Shown one piece after another: positions 1 to 11,404 of a DNA stretch of 64,000 nt; positions within the stretch are counted from its first letter, which is position 1; each line of letters opens with the position of its first letter. The position numbers and the translations under genes were made by a program. The stretch covers positions 27,775,016-27,839,015 of the forward strand of contig NC_052475.1 in the NCBI RefSeq assembly GCF_009730915.1, written 5' to 3'. The stretch is from Dioscorea cayenensis subsp. rotundata. Lineage: Eukaryota; Streptophyta; Magnoliopsida; Dioscoreales; Dioscoreaceae. Below the pieces are notes generated by a model. It was given only the letters and a program-made list of their open reading frames with translations, did no database searches and had not been told where the DNA came from.

Positions 1-100
1 TGCTGCTGCAACTGCTCCGGAGGACAATGATGATGATGTTCCACAACTCGTGCCAGGAGAGAACTTCGAGCAAGCTGCCGATGAGAAGGAAACTGCATAG
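1..100 (+). CDS. Nascent polypeptide-associated complex subunit beta / BTF3, C-terminal end (partial)
   Basis: Only the last 32 codons are in the window (frame from base 2, stop TAG at 98-100). The tail is an acidic stretch with consecutive Asp codons followed by a VPQLVPGENFE-type motif, which matches the C-terminus of plant BTF3/NAC-beta. In that family this acidic tail follows the NAC domain. NAC-beta pairs with NAC-alpha on ribosomes and contacts emerging nascent chains. The NAC domain itself lies off the left edge, so the call rests on the tail alone. The sequence downstream to about 480 is AT-rich and looks like a 3' UTR. Confidence 0.7.
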   Translation, partial: AAATAPEDNDDDVPQLVPGENFEQAADEKETA

Positions 101-589
101 AGATCACAACTTTTTTTTTTTCCATCTTTAAATTCTCGGTCATGTGCAATCCATTCCCACGGGTGAAGGAATTGTGTCAGCGTGAGTGTTTCTGTAGCTT
201 ACTCCATTGAACTCTGCTATGTGAGCTTACGCTCACTAACACCATCTTGTTTTCAGACTTAAATTATTATGACTTGTTTTATATCTAATGCTTAGCCAAA
301 CAATTTGATGCCCCTCTATGTGGTAAAGTTATACTAAGGTTGTGAGCTATATTTTATAAGACATGTATCAATATAATCTGTTGTGCATGACTGGCCGCCT
401 ACTCTGTTGTTCAATGTGCAGTCAGCCGCACGCATTCCCCCCCTATTTCTTCCTCCAAATATTAAAAGAAAATCTCTGAATTAATATTCCAGGGACTTTA
501 AAAGATAGAGTTATTATTGATAATAAAACTATTTATGACTGCTGAAAATATACAAAGAGTAGGCAATTATTGGAAACTCTGGCACATGG

Positions 590-856
590 TTAAGGTGTGA
601 AGCAGTGATAGATAGAATCAAAAGAAGGGACAATACTAGCTCTTTCCCCTTGAGACTTGATTTTAACCACTGGAGAAGGAGAAGGAGAAGGAGAAGGAGA
701 AAAACTCTTGGAGTTCTCACCAGGGCTCCTTGGAGTGCTGCTACTTGAGTTTATGGAATCCATTCTCTGGTACACCTGGACTTCAGCCAGCTTCTTCTCC
801 TTTCTCTTCATCTCATGGCGCCTCTTCACATAGTCCTCCGATATAAAGACGTCCAT
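590..856 (-). CDS. Small basic Ser/Pro-rich protein, function unknown
   Basis: The frame is open from 940, but I choose the Met at 856. It starts MDVFISEDYV, and a TATA-like box at 924-933 on the same strand lies between the two possible starts, so the upstream Met would lie outside the transcript. The product is 88 residues. It has a charged, probably helical Lys/Arg/Glu segment (RRHEMKRKEKK) near the N-terminus, a Ser run, and a Ser-Pro repeat produced by a (GGAGAA)n microsatellite at about 672-701. No signal peptide, membrane segment or recognised domain is visible. I do not recognise a family. It could be a real small gene or a fortuitous frame; the well-placed TATA box and the non-repetitive N-terminal half favour a gene. 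Confidence 0.45.
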   Translation of the reverse strand: MDVFISEDYVKRRHEMKRKEKKLAEVQVYQRMDSINSSSSTPRSPGENSKSFSPSPSPSPSPVVKIKSQGERASIVPSFDSIYHCFTP

Positions 857-923
857 ACTACCATGCAAACTAAACCTCAACTTTCTCAGAGAAAGAGGAG
901 GAGAAAAGGAATCCAATGATAAG

Positions 924-933
924 CTTATATAAT
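924..933 (-). promoter_or_regulatory. TATA-like box of the small protein gene
   Basis: On the minus strand this reads TATATAAG within a TATATAAGCTT context. It lies about 68 bases before the ATG at 856, a normal distance for a short plant 5' UTR, and it supports the internal Met over the upstream one. Confidence 0.4.
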
Positions 934-1249
934 GGATCAATAATTGTGCTGCATTATATATTATAACATTTATCTTCTTTTAGTATTCCAATTTCCAACA
1001 GTCGTAGTCACGTGTACGCGTAGACGATAAGATATGGACAGGGTTTATAGCTAGAGACGACAAGAGAGCTGAAGTCTTCTCTTATCACAAAGCAACAACC
1101 TTTATCTTACAGTGCTTTGACCTCTTATTAATTATTACATCTACTCCTTAACATAATTAGTTATTTGATTTTAATAAATTATGGTTTATCCACTTTATAT
1201 ATAATAGTTATTTTTCACTACAAGTAAAAAAAGAAAAAAAAGAAAAAAG

Positions 1250-2497
1250 CTAAATATGTTTGCCCAAGTAAGACTTAGCAATACGTCCATCAGCACCTTT
1301 GGGATAGAAACCTCCAGGTTTATCTGCACTTCCAGTCCCATAAATAATCCTCAATATCTCCGTTGGGGTCCTTTTGTAGGACAAGGAGTAACGATTCCCA
1401 GCAATTATATTGCCTTGAATCCACCCTTCTGCTCCTCTGTAAGGTGGTACTATGAGACCTTCATCCTTTATGCCAGACCCTCCCAACTGGTTCCTTAGTT
1501 CTGAAATCCTGCTTGTGAAGTCAGCCACAGTAATATTATAAGGGTGCACAGAGTTTGTTGCACGCTCATAGAGCAGTGTTCGAATCACTGCGTCCTGCGC
1601 CGACTCCACTCCCAGCAACCCAGCAACAAGCTGCAAGCATGCCCATAATTATATATGTTACATATACTAACTTGCTAAACAGAGTTTGTTACTGTTATCT
1701 TCCAGTAACTTATACTAAAATGACTTTATATGTATATATATCATCTATGCAGTATCTGACGTGAATACTTATAAACATCAGATATTTGTGTAGGAATTTA
1801 GATCATGATTGTTGTGTATATATATATATATATGTATGTATATGTATATGGACACACATACCCTTTTGGCGTGGGGGTTGGTGAGCAAAGGGTTGGCGCC
1901 AACATAACCAGTGAGGCCAACATAAGGGATGAGATAAGAGGCAATGAGAAAATTAAGTTCATTAGCATATGGATCAAAAGGTGGCTCCAAAGTGAGATTC
2001 AAGGCGCTATCCATAACCTTGGCGAAGGTTTTAGAGCTTAAATCCAACAATGGCCTTGGGAACCCCTTCACAGTGCTCTTGATTGCCCTGCAAAACCACC
2101 ATAACCATACACACAATCTAGTCAATTAGAAGCCCCACCATTTATATATTTATATATATACATAAGCACAAAACTACATAGACGTGCAACTGAACCTCAG
2201 ATGTCCAACTTCTTGATAACCGAACTGGGTTATGATGTCCTTAACGAATGGGTTGAGTCTTGCTTGCTGAGCCCCAATGGGTGGAGGGCCACCTAAGGTT
2301 AGGTTGGGTGCCACTGTGTCCAACCCATGGCCTAGTGCACCCCAGAGAAAAAACTCAGCTTCAAAGTACTCTAAGTTCAAGGGGAACTCAATAAGATCAA
2401 CATCTGATTTAGAGAGTGTCCTGTGCCTGAAGGGAGAGGCAGTACAAAAGAGGAGTAGCAGAGATGTAAAGAGACTGAAAGGAAAGTTAGCAGTCAT
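1250..2497 (-). CDS. Desiccation-related protein, PCC13-62 type (ferritin-like domain)
   Basis: Three exons on the minus strand: 2497-2196, 2087-1862 and 1630-1250, with GT-AG junctions that keep frame, giving 302 residues (the family is about 310). Residues 1-20 form a hydrophobic signal peptide. A ferritin-like helical domain follows: LNLEYFEAEFFLWGALGHG carries the Glu/His pattern of its first helices. The stretch around residues 170-200 (VAGLLGVESAQDAVIRTLLYER) is the most recognisable family signature. PCC13-62 was described as a protein that accumulates in desiccated resurrection-plant leaves; its biochemical role is not settled. A TATA box lies 64 bases upstream of the start. No lesion is seen, so the gene looks functional. 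Confidence 0.9.
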
Positions 2498-2560
2498 TGT
2501 AATCTTAAGGACCTCTCTTTCTCTAATTTCCTCTCATATGTTCCATGGTTACATAGTGCC

Positions 2561-2567
2561 TTTATAA
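2561..2567 (-). promoter_or_regulatory. TATA box of the PCC13-62-like gene
   Basis: TATAAAG on the minus strand, 64 bases before the ATG at 2497, which puts the transcription start near 2530 and leaves a short 5' UTR. Confidence 0.5.
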
Positions 2568-2579
2568 AAGGCAGCTTGA

Positions 2580-4990
2580 GGTCCGGCAAACTTGGCTGCA
2601 TGGGTACGTGGCAGAGTTAGAGTTTATCAACTTGGCACGAAGGGAGACATGCAGGTCATCATAAAAGAAGTCAGCCATTGTGAGCATGTATGTGAGCACT
2701 GGCATCCATGAATTTCATCTTTATCTTAAATGAGCACACCGGATCAGTTCGGTCAACCCTGCCAGCGGCTAAGCCATCTGCCATCATTAAGAAAAATACA
2801 ATACAAACATTCAAATTAATAAATATAAACAAATTTAAAATAACAATAGATTTTTTTTTTTTTTAAAAAAAATCTTATACATGGACATTTGAAGTATATC
2901 TTATTATACAGGTCATGTGAAGGTGGCCATCTCGTGGTGCAATCTGATGGAGTCTTCTAAATTGCGAAGTTTGGCCCAGAAGTTATGGACCTAAAATTGA
3001 AAGCCCAAATCAATTATTTGAGTGGTGTTTGTTATGAATTATTGAACTTATATCAGTGAATCTTTATAACAGGAACTCAATACTGAGATTAATGTCTCCA
3101 AAACCTAAATCTCATCTGAATTGATATTTCAATCACCAGAATTTCCACTCAAATAACCAAATCTAGCATCCATGATCAAATCTCACTCAAGTCTCAAAGC
3201 AACAACAAATTAAGGGAAAAACTCCATACATTCACCAAATGATGAAAATAAACTCATACAGCTATAGATCTACTTAATATGAACTGAAATATGTAAAGTA
3301 AGTGGGAATTTCTTCCCTCCACCGGAGCACCGGAGAAGATCGCCGGAGAACCAACTAGGCCCAAAGATCCTTCTTCTTTCTTCCTTTTTCCCCATCATAG
3401 CCCTAGCTTTTTCTCTTATAATCTCTTGCCTTCCTGCCTTGGGATCATTTCTCATTAGAAAATACCAATCCCGATGAGTCATAACAGTGTGTCATTCGTC
3501 AGTTCATTAATATGTTCTTAGGTATTTTATATAGTTAGCACATGCGTGCAGCGTGATTGATTGTTAAGCAATATGCCAAATCCAAATGCATAAATGAAAG
3601 CAAAATTCTGTCTGACTATGCCTTGTTAGTTGTGATCACAATTTCTTCTAATCAAAGTTATCCTCTGATTGCTTACAAATATTATTTTATTCCCTTTCTA
3701 AACCCATTGAATCTTTGAGTTTCACGCCTTGATTAATTAGTATAACCAATTAGTCTCCCAGTCACAACGCAACCCTTGCCCATTGAGATAAATAAATATA
3801 TATATATATATTTTATGCTTAAAGCGTTTATCTGCCCACCGTTCCCGCCGAGTCTAAAAATAAAGTATTTTGCTAATCAAGTAGTTGGACAGAGTGGCTT
3901 AGCATGCCACATGGCCCACATCCTTACGTTGCTGGACGAAGTCAATATTTCATTCTTGAGGAGTCATTCAAACACTTGTTGGCGCACCAGTCACTTCATG
4001 GATCAGTATATTGTACCTTAAAATGGCAACACAAAAGAGCAGCATATATGCTTCAAATGGGGACATCCATTTATTTCACTAGACAGAGACTCATGATCGC
4101 CATGAATTACACTCTTAAATTTATTATTTTATAATAATTCGTCCATGACCAAATAAAAACTTGAGTAAATTTAAGTGGTAGTCTACTGGTCAGAGCAGCA
4201 TATGAGTTGCCAACTAATGATAAAAAGGTAAAGTACATTAGTTTTTATGTGGAGAATATGTATTTAAATCTTGTCTTAAGCATAATAAATATGGTCTCTT
4301 GTAAAAGTAGTACAGTGAGTCTCTTGTGCACAAGATAAAAATCCGTGGTGCATTCAACTCAAATCCGAGCACATCATGTGAAAAAAAATTAGATGAGTTC
4401 ATTGGTATATATTTGTTTATTTATAATATCACTAGCAAATATATATATATATATATATATACAAAAATAACTTTTATAGAGAAAACAAAAAATTGAATTG
4501 TATCCAAAGATTTAAAAAGGTCATGGGCTATAGCAACAAACCAATAGCCAAAGAGCAGAGAGCATACCGGATGCAGCCAAGTGTCAATTGGTTCAGCATA
4601 ATCCTTGGATCCAAATCTCGAATCACATAAGAAAGTCACAAGACAATGACAGTCAAACAAAACACATCAAATCCAGACATTGCACCACCACATCCTCCAC
4701 AAACAACCCTTCTCTCCCTTCGCCTGACTAAAGTGACACTAAAAATATCCATCTCTCACCATCCATCCCATCATCTTCATACAAATTAACACTACTGAAT
4801 CCTCAAGGCGGGTGATTTAGACTACATCACATGGCCTTAGTCAACTGCGCACCAAATCCGCAATTAGGACTCTAAATAAATCCACGTCATTTAACCCTTT
4901 TTTTTTTTTTCCAGCCACCATCCTGGTTCGCCAATGCATCAACCAATCAAACAAGATATTAAAGAATCAGATTTTTAATAAAAGCAAGTG
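2580..4990. other. Intergenic region, no supported gene
   Basis: This is the spacer between two divergent genes (the PCC13-62-like gene and acetyl-CoA synthetase), so both promoters lie here. It contains poly(T)/poly(A) tracts near 2851-2870 and 4897-4911, and TA microsatellites near 3797-3811 and 4440-4461. The segment at 3270-3482 is open on the minus strand but shows no family likeness and sits in repeat-like sequence. Confidence 0.6.
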
Positions 4991-5005
4991 ATGAATAGTT
5001 CAGCA

Positions 5006-5013
5006 TATAAATA
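5006..5013 (+). promoter_or_regulatory. TATA box of the acetyl-CoA synthetase gene
   Basis: TATAAATA, 48 bases before the ATG at 5061. The ATG is the first one downstream of the expected transcription start, which supports the long N-terminus. Confidence 0.5.
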
Positions 5014-5060
5014 ATTATGCCTTATTTATTTTTCCAAACTTCAACAAGAAAATTAGTAGG

Positions 5061-8000
5061 ATGGCCCGGGTCGCTGATTCGTATTTAAGCCCATCTGCGA
5101 TTCATCCTCGCTCCATCACCACCGTTCCTTCAAGACCAAGACCACGCCCTTCGTTTTTTCTTTCTTTTTCTTCTTTGATTCGAGTTCGGCGTTGTTGGAT
5201 GGGAAGTATGGGATCTGAGAGGAAGATGAACATCGCTGGTTCAGATCACTTGCGTCATGTGGAGTCAATGAAGGAACTGCCGTCCGGTGCCGGCAAGATC
5301 CCGCGTCTCAACGCTGTTGTCCTTGGCGAGGCCCTTGCTTCGGAGGAGGATGATCTTGTTGTCCCCAGCGAGGATTTCTCCCGCCAGGCCCTCGTTTCTT
5401 CGCCGCAGCAGGTGATTTTTCTGGAAAAGATTGAAGTTTTATTTGCTTTTTCCCTTTTGAGAAAAACAAAGTTAGAATTTTTGTTAGTTTTTGTTCATGT
5501 TGATCGTCTTTTTTCAATCATCGTATAGATCGTCGCTCCATTGTCGAGTTTTTAACTTGCTTTTGTACCTTAATGATCACGTGCAACAAAGATTCTAACT
5601 TTTTTTTTTTTAATCAAATTTTGACTTTAGTTTTGATTTTTTTTTTCTTTTTTCTGTTGTCTGATTTGTTACCAATGCTTTTCTGTTGATTTTCTTCTCT
5701 CTCTTTTTTTTTTCTAATGGGAATTTTGATTATGGTGATTTTTGTTGCTAGTTTTTGTGAATAGCATGGTGATCTATGAATTTCTATGTTTGCCAGTATC
5801 TAGAGATGTACAGCAAGTCAATTCAGGATCCTGCTGGGTTCTGGTCGGAGATTGCGTCTCAGTTTTACTGGAATGAGACTTGGGGCTCTGAGGTTTTCTC
5901 AGAGAATCTTGATTACAGGAAAGGAGCTGTTAGGATTGAGGTTGGATTTTAATGAAGTGTAACAATGCCTCTATCTTCATTGATTGGAAAGCAGCTTTCA
6001 AATGTTTGTTTGCACTTTGCAGTGGTTCAAAGGAGCTTCCACAAACATATGCTACAATGCACTGGATAGAAACATCAAAGCAGGCCTCGGTGATAAGGTT
6101 GCTATCTATTGGGAGGGTAACGAACTGGCCCAGGATGGTCAGTTGACTTACAAAGAACTTCTAGAGAAAGTTTGCCAGGTATAGGATTGTCCACTTCTTA
6201 TATAAGTAGCCTTTGATTACTTGTGGTGGCATTGATAAGTTCTTGCTGAATGATGTTCTTATGACAGCTTGCCAATTATTTGAAGAGTGTTGGTGTTAGA
6301 AAGGGAGATGCAGTAGTTATTTATTTGCCTATGTTGATGGAGTTGCCAATTGCTATGCTTGCATGCGCACGTATTGGGGCTGTGCACTCGGTACTCTTTT
6401 TGTATATTTAATTGCTTTTTTGGTTTATCTGAAATTAATTCTCAAATGCTGAATTACCCATGCTCTTTGTCTAGGTTGTGTTTGCTGGCTTTTCTGCTGA
6501 GTCACTCGCCCAAAGAATTGTGGATTGCAAACCAAAATTAGTGATCACATGCAATGCTGTGCGGAGAGGTCCCAAAACTATCAACCTGAAAGATATAGTA
6601 GACAATGCTTTGATTGAATCTACCAAGAATGAAGTTCCTGTAGGTATGTTTAACTCATCCTGTAATTTAACCTGGTAATTTTCTCACTACTCCAAATTGT
6701 ATCATAGCTTTTAAATTTATCTTGGTTTGAAGGGTCGCTTAACTTATCCAAGAAAAGGAATTGTTGCAAAGATGTTGATGCAAGCGAAACCCAGTAATTT
6801 GTTGCTTTTTGTTATTTCTTCTCTCCTCTGCTTGATATCACTTCCAGTGGTTATCTTGGACCCCTGTATTTGTTACTTTTTACTTTCGTTTGTATGGTTT
6901 ATCCACTTTTTCGCAAAAAGAAAAAAAGAAGATTGGCATGGTGATAAAATTTATATTTGGTGGCTTTATGCTTGCAAGTGGTCTATCTGGACAATGTTTA
7001 TTTTGGTAGCAAACCTTTTCTTGTGAGTACCTTAATTAATATTTTAAATTTATAATATATGGTGGCTTGTAGGATTTTTGAGCTCAGACTTCTACATTGT
7101 GAGGAGTTTGTTAAGACACCTTTTTGAAACATATTGTCATACCCTACCAAACACTTTTAGGAAAGCTTGATACTAACACAACCACAACTGCTTAAAATGA
7201 TCTAGCCTATATCTATGGTATCAAAAAGAAATTAGGTTGCGTCCTGTTTATGTTCATCAATTTCAATGCATTTAATTCATGCAGTTTTCTATTTTGTTCT
7301 ATGCACTTGTTAAGAAGACCAGCTATCCTGTGGGTACCTTTTTTTTTTTTTCTCTCTCTCTGAATTTCGCCGATGACTTTCTCTTTCTTTATATCTTTTT
7401 GTTTGTTACATTAATTTTAACATATCTTGTTACCTTGTTCCTTGCCACTTATATCTAATCCTTTTTCCTGAATAGGACTGTGTTTGACTTATGAAAACCC
7501 ATCAGCCATGAAAAGAGAAGCAACAAAATGGCAGGATGGAAGAGATGTTTGGTGGCAGGTTGGTGCCTTGGTTTCCTTTGCTTTTATGCCCACTAGCACC
7601 TGAATCAAGTCTCTTGTCAACGAATTGCATGACTTTGTACCAAAATCTGTCAAGTAGGGGAGGAAAAACTTCTCTATTGTTCAATGCAGGAACTAGTCTG
7701 TGGTTGTTTGCACTCATTGGCATCTTTTAATTGCAAAGATTTATAATTCTGGTTGTACTTTCCTATAAATTTTTGCAATTGTATTTCAGGATGTTGTCCC
7801 AACATTTCCTACTGAATGTCCAGTGGAATGGGTCGATGCAGAAGATCCTTTGTTTCTATTGTACACTAGCGGCAGCACTGGAAAGCCAAAGGTGATTTTC
7901 TTGATTTTTCTCAATACCTATTGAACATGCTTCTTGCTTTTGGATTGACATTTTTAATTTTCGCACTTCATATGTAGGGTGTTTTGCATACAACCGGCGG

Positions 8001-10596
8001 GTACATGGTATATACTGCAACAACATTTAAATATGCATTTGATTATAAACCTTCTGATGTTTACTGGTATGCTGATTATTCTTTTGGCTTATAACTGTTG
8101 TTGAACGTATACTTGGATTCATAACCTGGAAAAATATTTTTCTAATTGTTAAGACTTTAAACATATTGCGTCTTTCTAACCTCAGGTGCACTGCTGACTG
8201 TGGTTGGATTACTGGGCACAGCTATGTTAGTTATGGACCTCTTCTAAATGGAGCTACTGTTGTTGTTTTTGAAGGGGTAAGTTAAAGTTTCAATTGGACA
8301 TAATTAAACCAGTTATTTTGGAACACAAAAGATTCCTCTTTTTTTTTCCCTCGTTCCATGTTCCACAATGTTTGAAAGAGTTCTTGTTAATTGTGCCATG
8401 TTGCAGGCTCCAAATTATCCAGATGCTGGCCGATGCTGGGACATTGTTGATAAGTACAAGGTGACAATATTCTACACTGCACCAACTCTTGTGCGCTCTC
8501 TCATGCGTGAAAGTAGCAAGGTGAGATATGTCTCAACACTGTGCATACATACTGCATTATAGAGTGTCTCCTATTGCATTATCTTGGCCCTCTCAAACTT
8601 TACTCATTTTGAGCTTAATCCTCGGTACACCTAACTTCTCACAGCAACTAAAATGTGAACTGTTTTAATTTTTGTTTAAACTCTTCTCAAGTCTTTAAGA
8701 TATACAATGATCACAAAATACTCTGGAGGCACCTCTTCGTGTTGCTTTTCTACTTGTGCTACCTCTGTATTTCTTTGTCTTTGTCTTTGTAAGTGGAATC
8801 CTTATGTCGGAATTTAACTTTTGTTTATATCCCTATTGATCTGTAATAATCTTTTTGTGCAGTTTGTTACTCACTATTCTCGTAAATCACTTCGAGTTCT
8901 TGGTAGTGTGGGGGAGCCCATCAATCCCAGTGCATGGAGGTACACACATTCTCTTATTCCAAATTATTGTGCATGTCAGCAGCATTTGTCATGGGCAACC
9001 TGTAACATGGTTTGCATACATCACAGATGGTTCTTTAATGTTGTTGGAGAATCTCGTTGCCCAATATCAGATACTTGGTGGCAAACTGAGACAGGAGGTT
9101 TCATGGTATGGTTAATTCTCCTTATTTCTTATTCTTTGAGTTTGAGCAACATACACTATTTACTGTTTAGTGCCCTTCCTGGTCTTCTCACTTTTATGAT
9201 CCTTGCGTATTTTAGATTACTCCTTTACCTGGTGCTTGGCCACAGAAGCCTGGTTCGGCCACATTTCCATTCTTTGGAGTCCAGGTATTCAGACTGTCAG
9301 AACTCCTTTTTTTTTCTGTCTATTATGAAAGTGGATGACGAGAGGCTGCATAGTTCTTGGTTGTGGTGTAGGTTATTATTATTTTTCTTTGTTTTTTCTC
9401 CGGCTTCCTGTTTTTCACTTTGTAATATTTCTTATGGAATATCACAGCCAGTTATAGTTGACGAGAAAGGGAATGAGATTGAAGGTGAATGCAGTGGGTA
9501 TCTTTGTATAAAAAATTCATGGCCCGGGGCTTTCCGAACTCTCTATGGTGATCATGAAAGATATGAGACAACATACTTCAAGCCATTTGCTGGTTATTAC
9601 TTCACTGGTGATGGCTGCAGCAGGTATTGTTCCAAATTTCTAATATTGAGGCATCAATGTCTTCGCTCAATGTTGAACCTTCACCCTGGTTGTTTATGGT
9701 CTTTTTTTCTCTAACAGTGCTTTTGTTAATGGGACAATGATGTTTCCCTTTGATTTATATTGGACTGTGTGATAAATTTACCATTCTGATGCTGCAGGGA
9801 TAAGGATGGTTACCATTGGCTCACTGGAAGAGTTGACGATGTTATCAATGTCAGGTGTGGATTTCACTTATATTTTGACAACTTTAAACTTAGTAACACA
9901 TCATTTTCTTCAATTGTAAATGTAAATAATGAGACCATCTTGGCTTTGTATGAAGTTGCATCTTATTTATTTTGCAGCGGACATCGCATTGGCACTGCAG
10001 AGGTAGAGTCTGCTTTAGTCTCTCATCCCCAGTGTGCTGAAGCTGCTGTGGTTGCTGTCGAGCATGAGGTAAACCTGCTCACTGTCATCCTATCCATCAT
10101 ATTATTGCTTATTTTATTCATAATAAATTTGCTTGGTATCAGGTTAAAGGACAAGGAATATATGCTTTTGTCACTTTGATTGAAGGCGTTTCTTATAGTG
10201 AAGAACTCCGCAAAAGTCTCATACTAACCGTCCGAAATCAGGTTTTTTTCGTTTGTGAATCTTTCTTGTGTTCATAAATCATTCTAGGCTATAGAACATA
10301 CAGTATAAATTAAATTTTAAAAGGAGTCATCAATTTAACAGCTTTAGTTTTCAGTCTGATGATCACATCCATTAGCAATCACTTAAAATGTTGAACATGT
10401 GTATGGGCAGATTGGCGCATTCGCTGCTCCAGACAAAATTCATTGGGCACCTGGACTTCCGAAAACTAGAAGTGGAAAGATCATGAGGAGGATCCTAAGA
10501 AAAATTGCATCTGGGCAACTTGATGAACTTGGGGACACAAGTACCCTTGCCGACCCTGGTGTGGTGGACCAGCTAATTTCACTCAGTGATTGTTAA
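5061..10596 (+). CDS. ACS: Acetyl-CoA synthetase (acetate--CoA ligase), probably plastidial
   Basis: Eighteen exons: 5061-5411, 5797-5940, 6023-6178, 6269-6390, 6475-6643, 7476-7558, 7790-7891, 7978-8066, 8186-8276, 8407-8520, 8863-8939, 9027-9105, 9216-9284, 9448-9623, 9798-9854, 9978-10068, 10143-10241, 10411-10596. The product is about 751 residues; plant ACS is about 740. It makes acetyl-CoA from acetate, ATP and CoA. The first ~46 residues are rich in Ser/Arg/Pro with almost no acidic residues, like a plastid transit peptide. Adenylation-family motifs are intact: [11 protein letters not shown] across exons 7-8, [11 protein letters not shown] in exon 12, YFTGDG in exon 14, LTGRVDD in exon 15, and the C-terminal [10 protein letters not shown] with the acetylatable Lys. 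The longest intron is 6644-7475. By my count exon 4 is one base short for the frame, near 6299-6303; I treat this as probable miscounting or an assembly indel. Confidence 0.93.
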
Positions 10597-11404
10597 TCTT
10601 CAGATCAAAAGAGTTATGTATTGCTTCACCATTTTCACCATATTTAAGCGAGGATATACCCCGATTATTGCCAATTATGATATCAAATAATATGCCCCCT
10701 GTGTTACCCCTCAGTCACATAATTGAGTTGTTTTGGAAAGACCTTATAGTGTCATCTTGTTATTATTTCTTTTTGGTACCAGTTTCTAAGAACTGTGTCA
10801 ATACAACTCTTTTTCTTCATCCGCAAGAATGTATAATTGAGTTGGTGCAATGCAAAATCAAATGTTTATGTTTCTTCTTAATAAAATAAAAAAGGGTCTT
10901 GCATTGAGAATATGCATTAATTTCATAGGTGGCATAAGTGGGAAGCCAAGAGCTTCTGATATTTTACAGATGTGCATTAAATTGCTAGGTGGATATTTTA
11001 TAGATATGAAGATAGTGGAAATGGGCTGCATTTAGGCACATCCTATCTGCATGTGCCATTCTTTACATGGGTTTATAGTAACTATTACAAGCTTGCATAA
11101 GATACAAGCAGCAAAAGAAGCAACGTAAACTTCCACTGCCCTGGGCATGTACAAAAATGAAGCACAGGGTCTCCAGCCTCCCAAGAATCCCAATTCCTCA
11201 TGAAATTGAAGGCTGTAGATAAATTGTGATCATCAGCTGGATGTTCCTGCTACTTCAAATTCTTAAGATGCAATCCCAATGGCTGCAAGCTGTTAAGAAT
11301 GCGAAGGGAAACGGAGAGATAGCTGGTCAGTTTGGTAGCATAAAATGCAAAGTAATCATAAGGAAATGGAGACACAGAAAGGATCATAATGATGTTTTGT
11401 TTGA
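10597..11404. other. Convergent 3' UTR space between ACS and the HGSNAT-like gene
   Basis: The two genes converge here, 808 bases apart stop to stop. An AATAAA signal on the plus strand at about 10880-10886 is a plausible ACS polyadenylation signal. I found no clear signal for the minus-strand gene. Confidence 0.5.

Noticed and set aside
3270..3482. A 70-codon basic frame on the minus strand
   Set aside because: No family likeness, no promoter, and the surrounding sequence looks like a transposon remnant.
4421..4660. A 79-codon hydrophobic frame on the minus strand
   Set aside because: It ends in a TA microsatellite that encodes Tyr-Ile repeats and has no recognisable domain.
8821..9714. 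A 297-codon continuous frame on the plus strand
   Set aside because: It runs through ACS exons 11, 12 and 14 and the introns between them. The introns have clear GT-AG borders, so it is not a separate protein.
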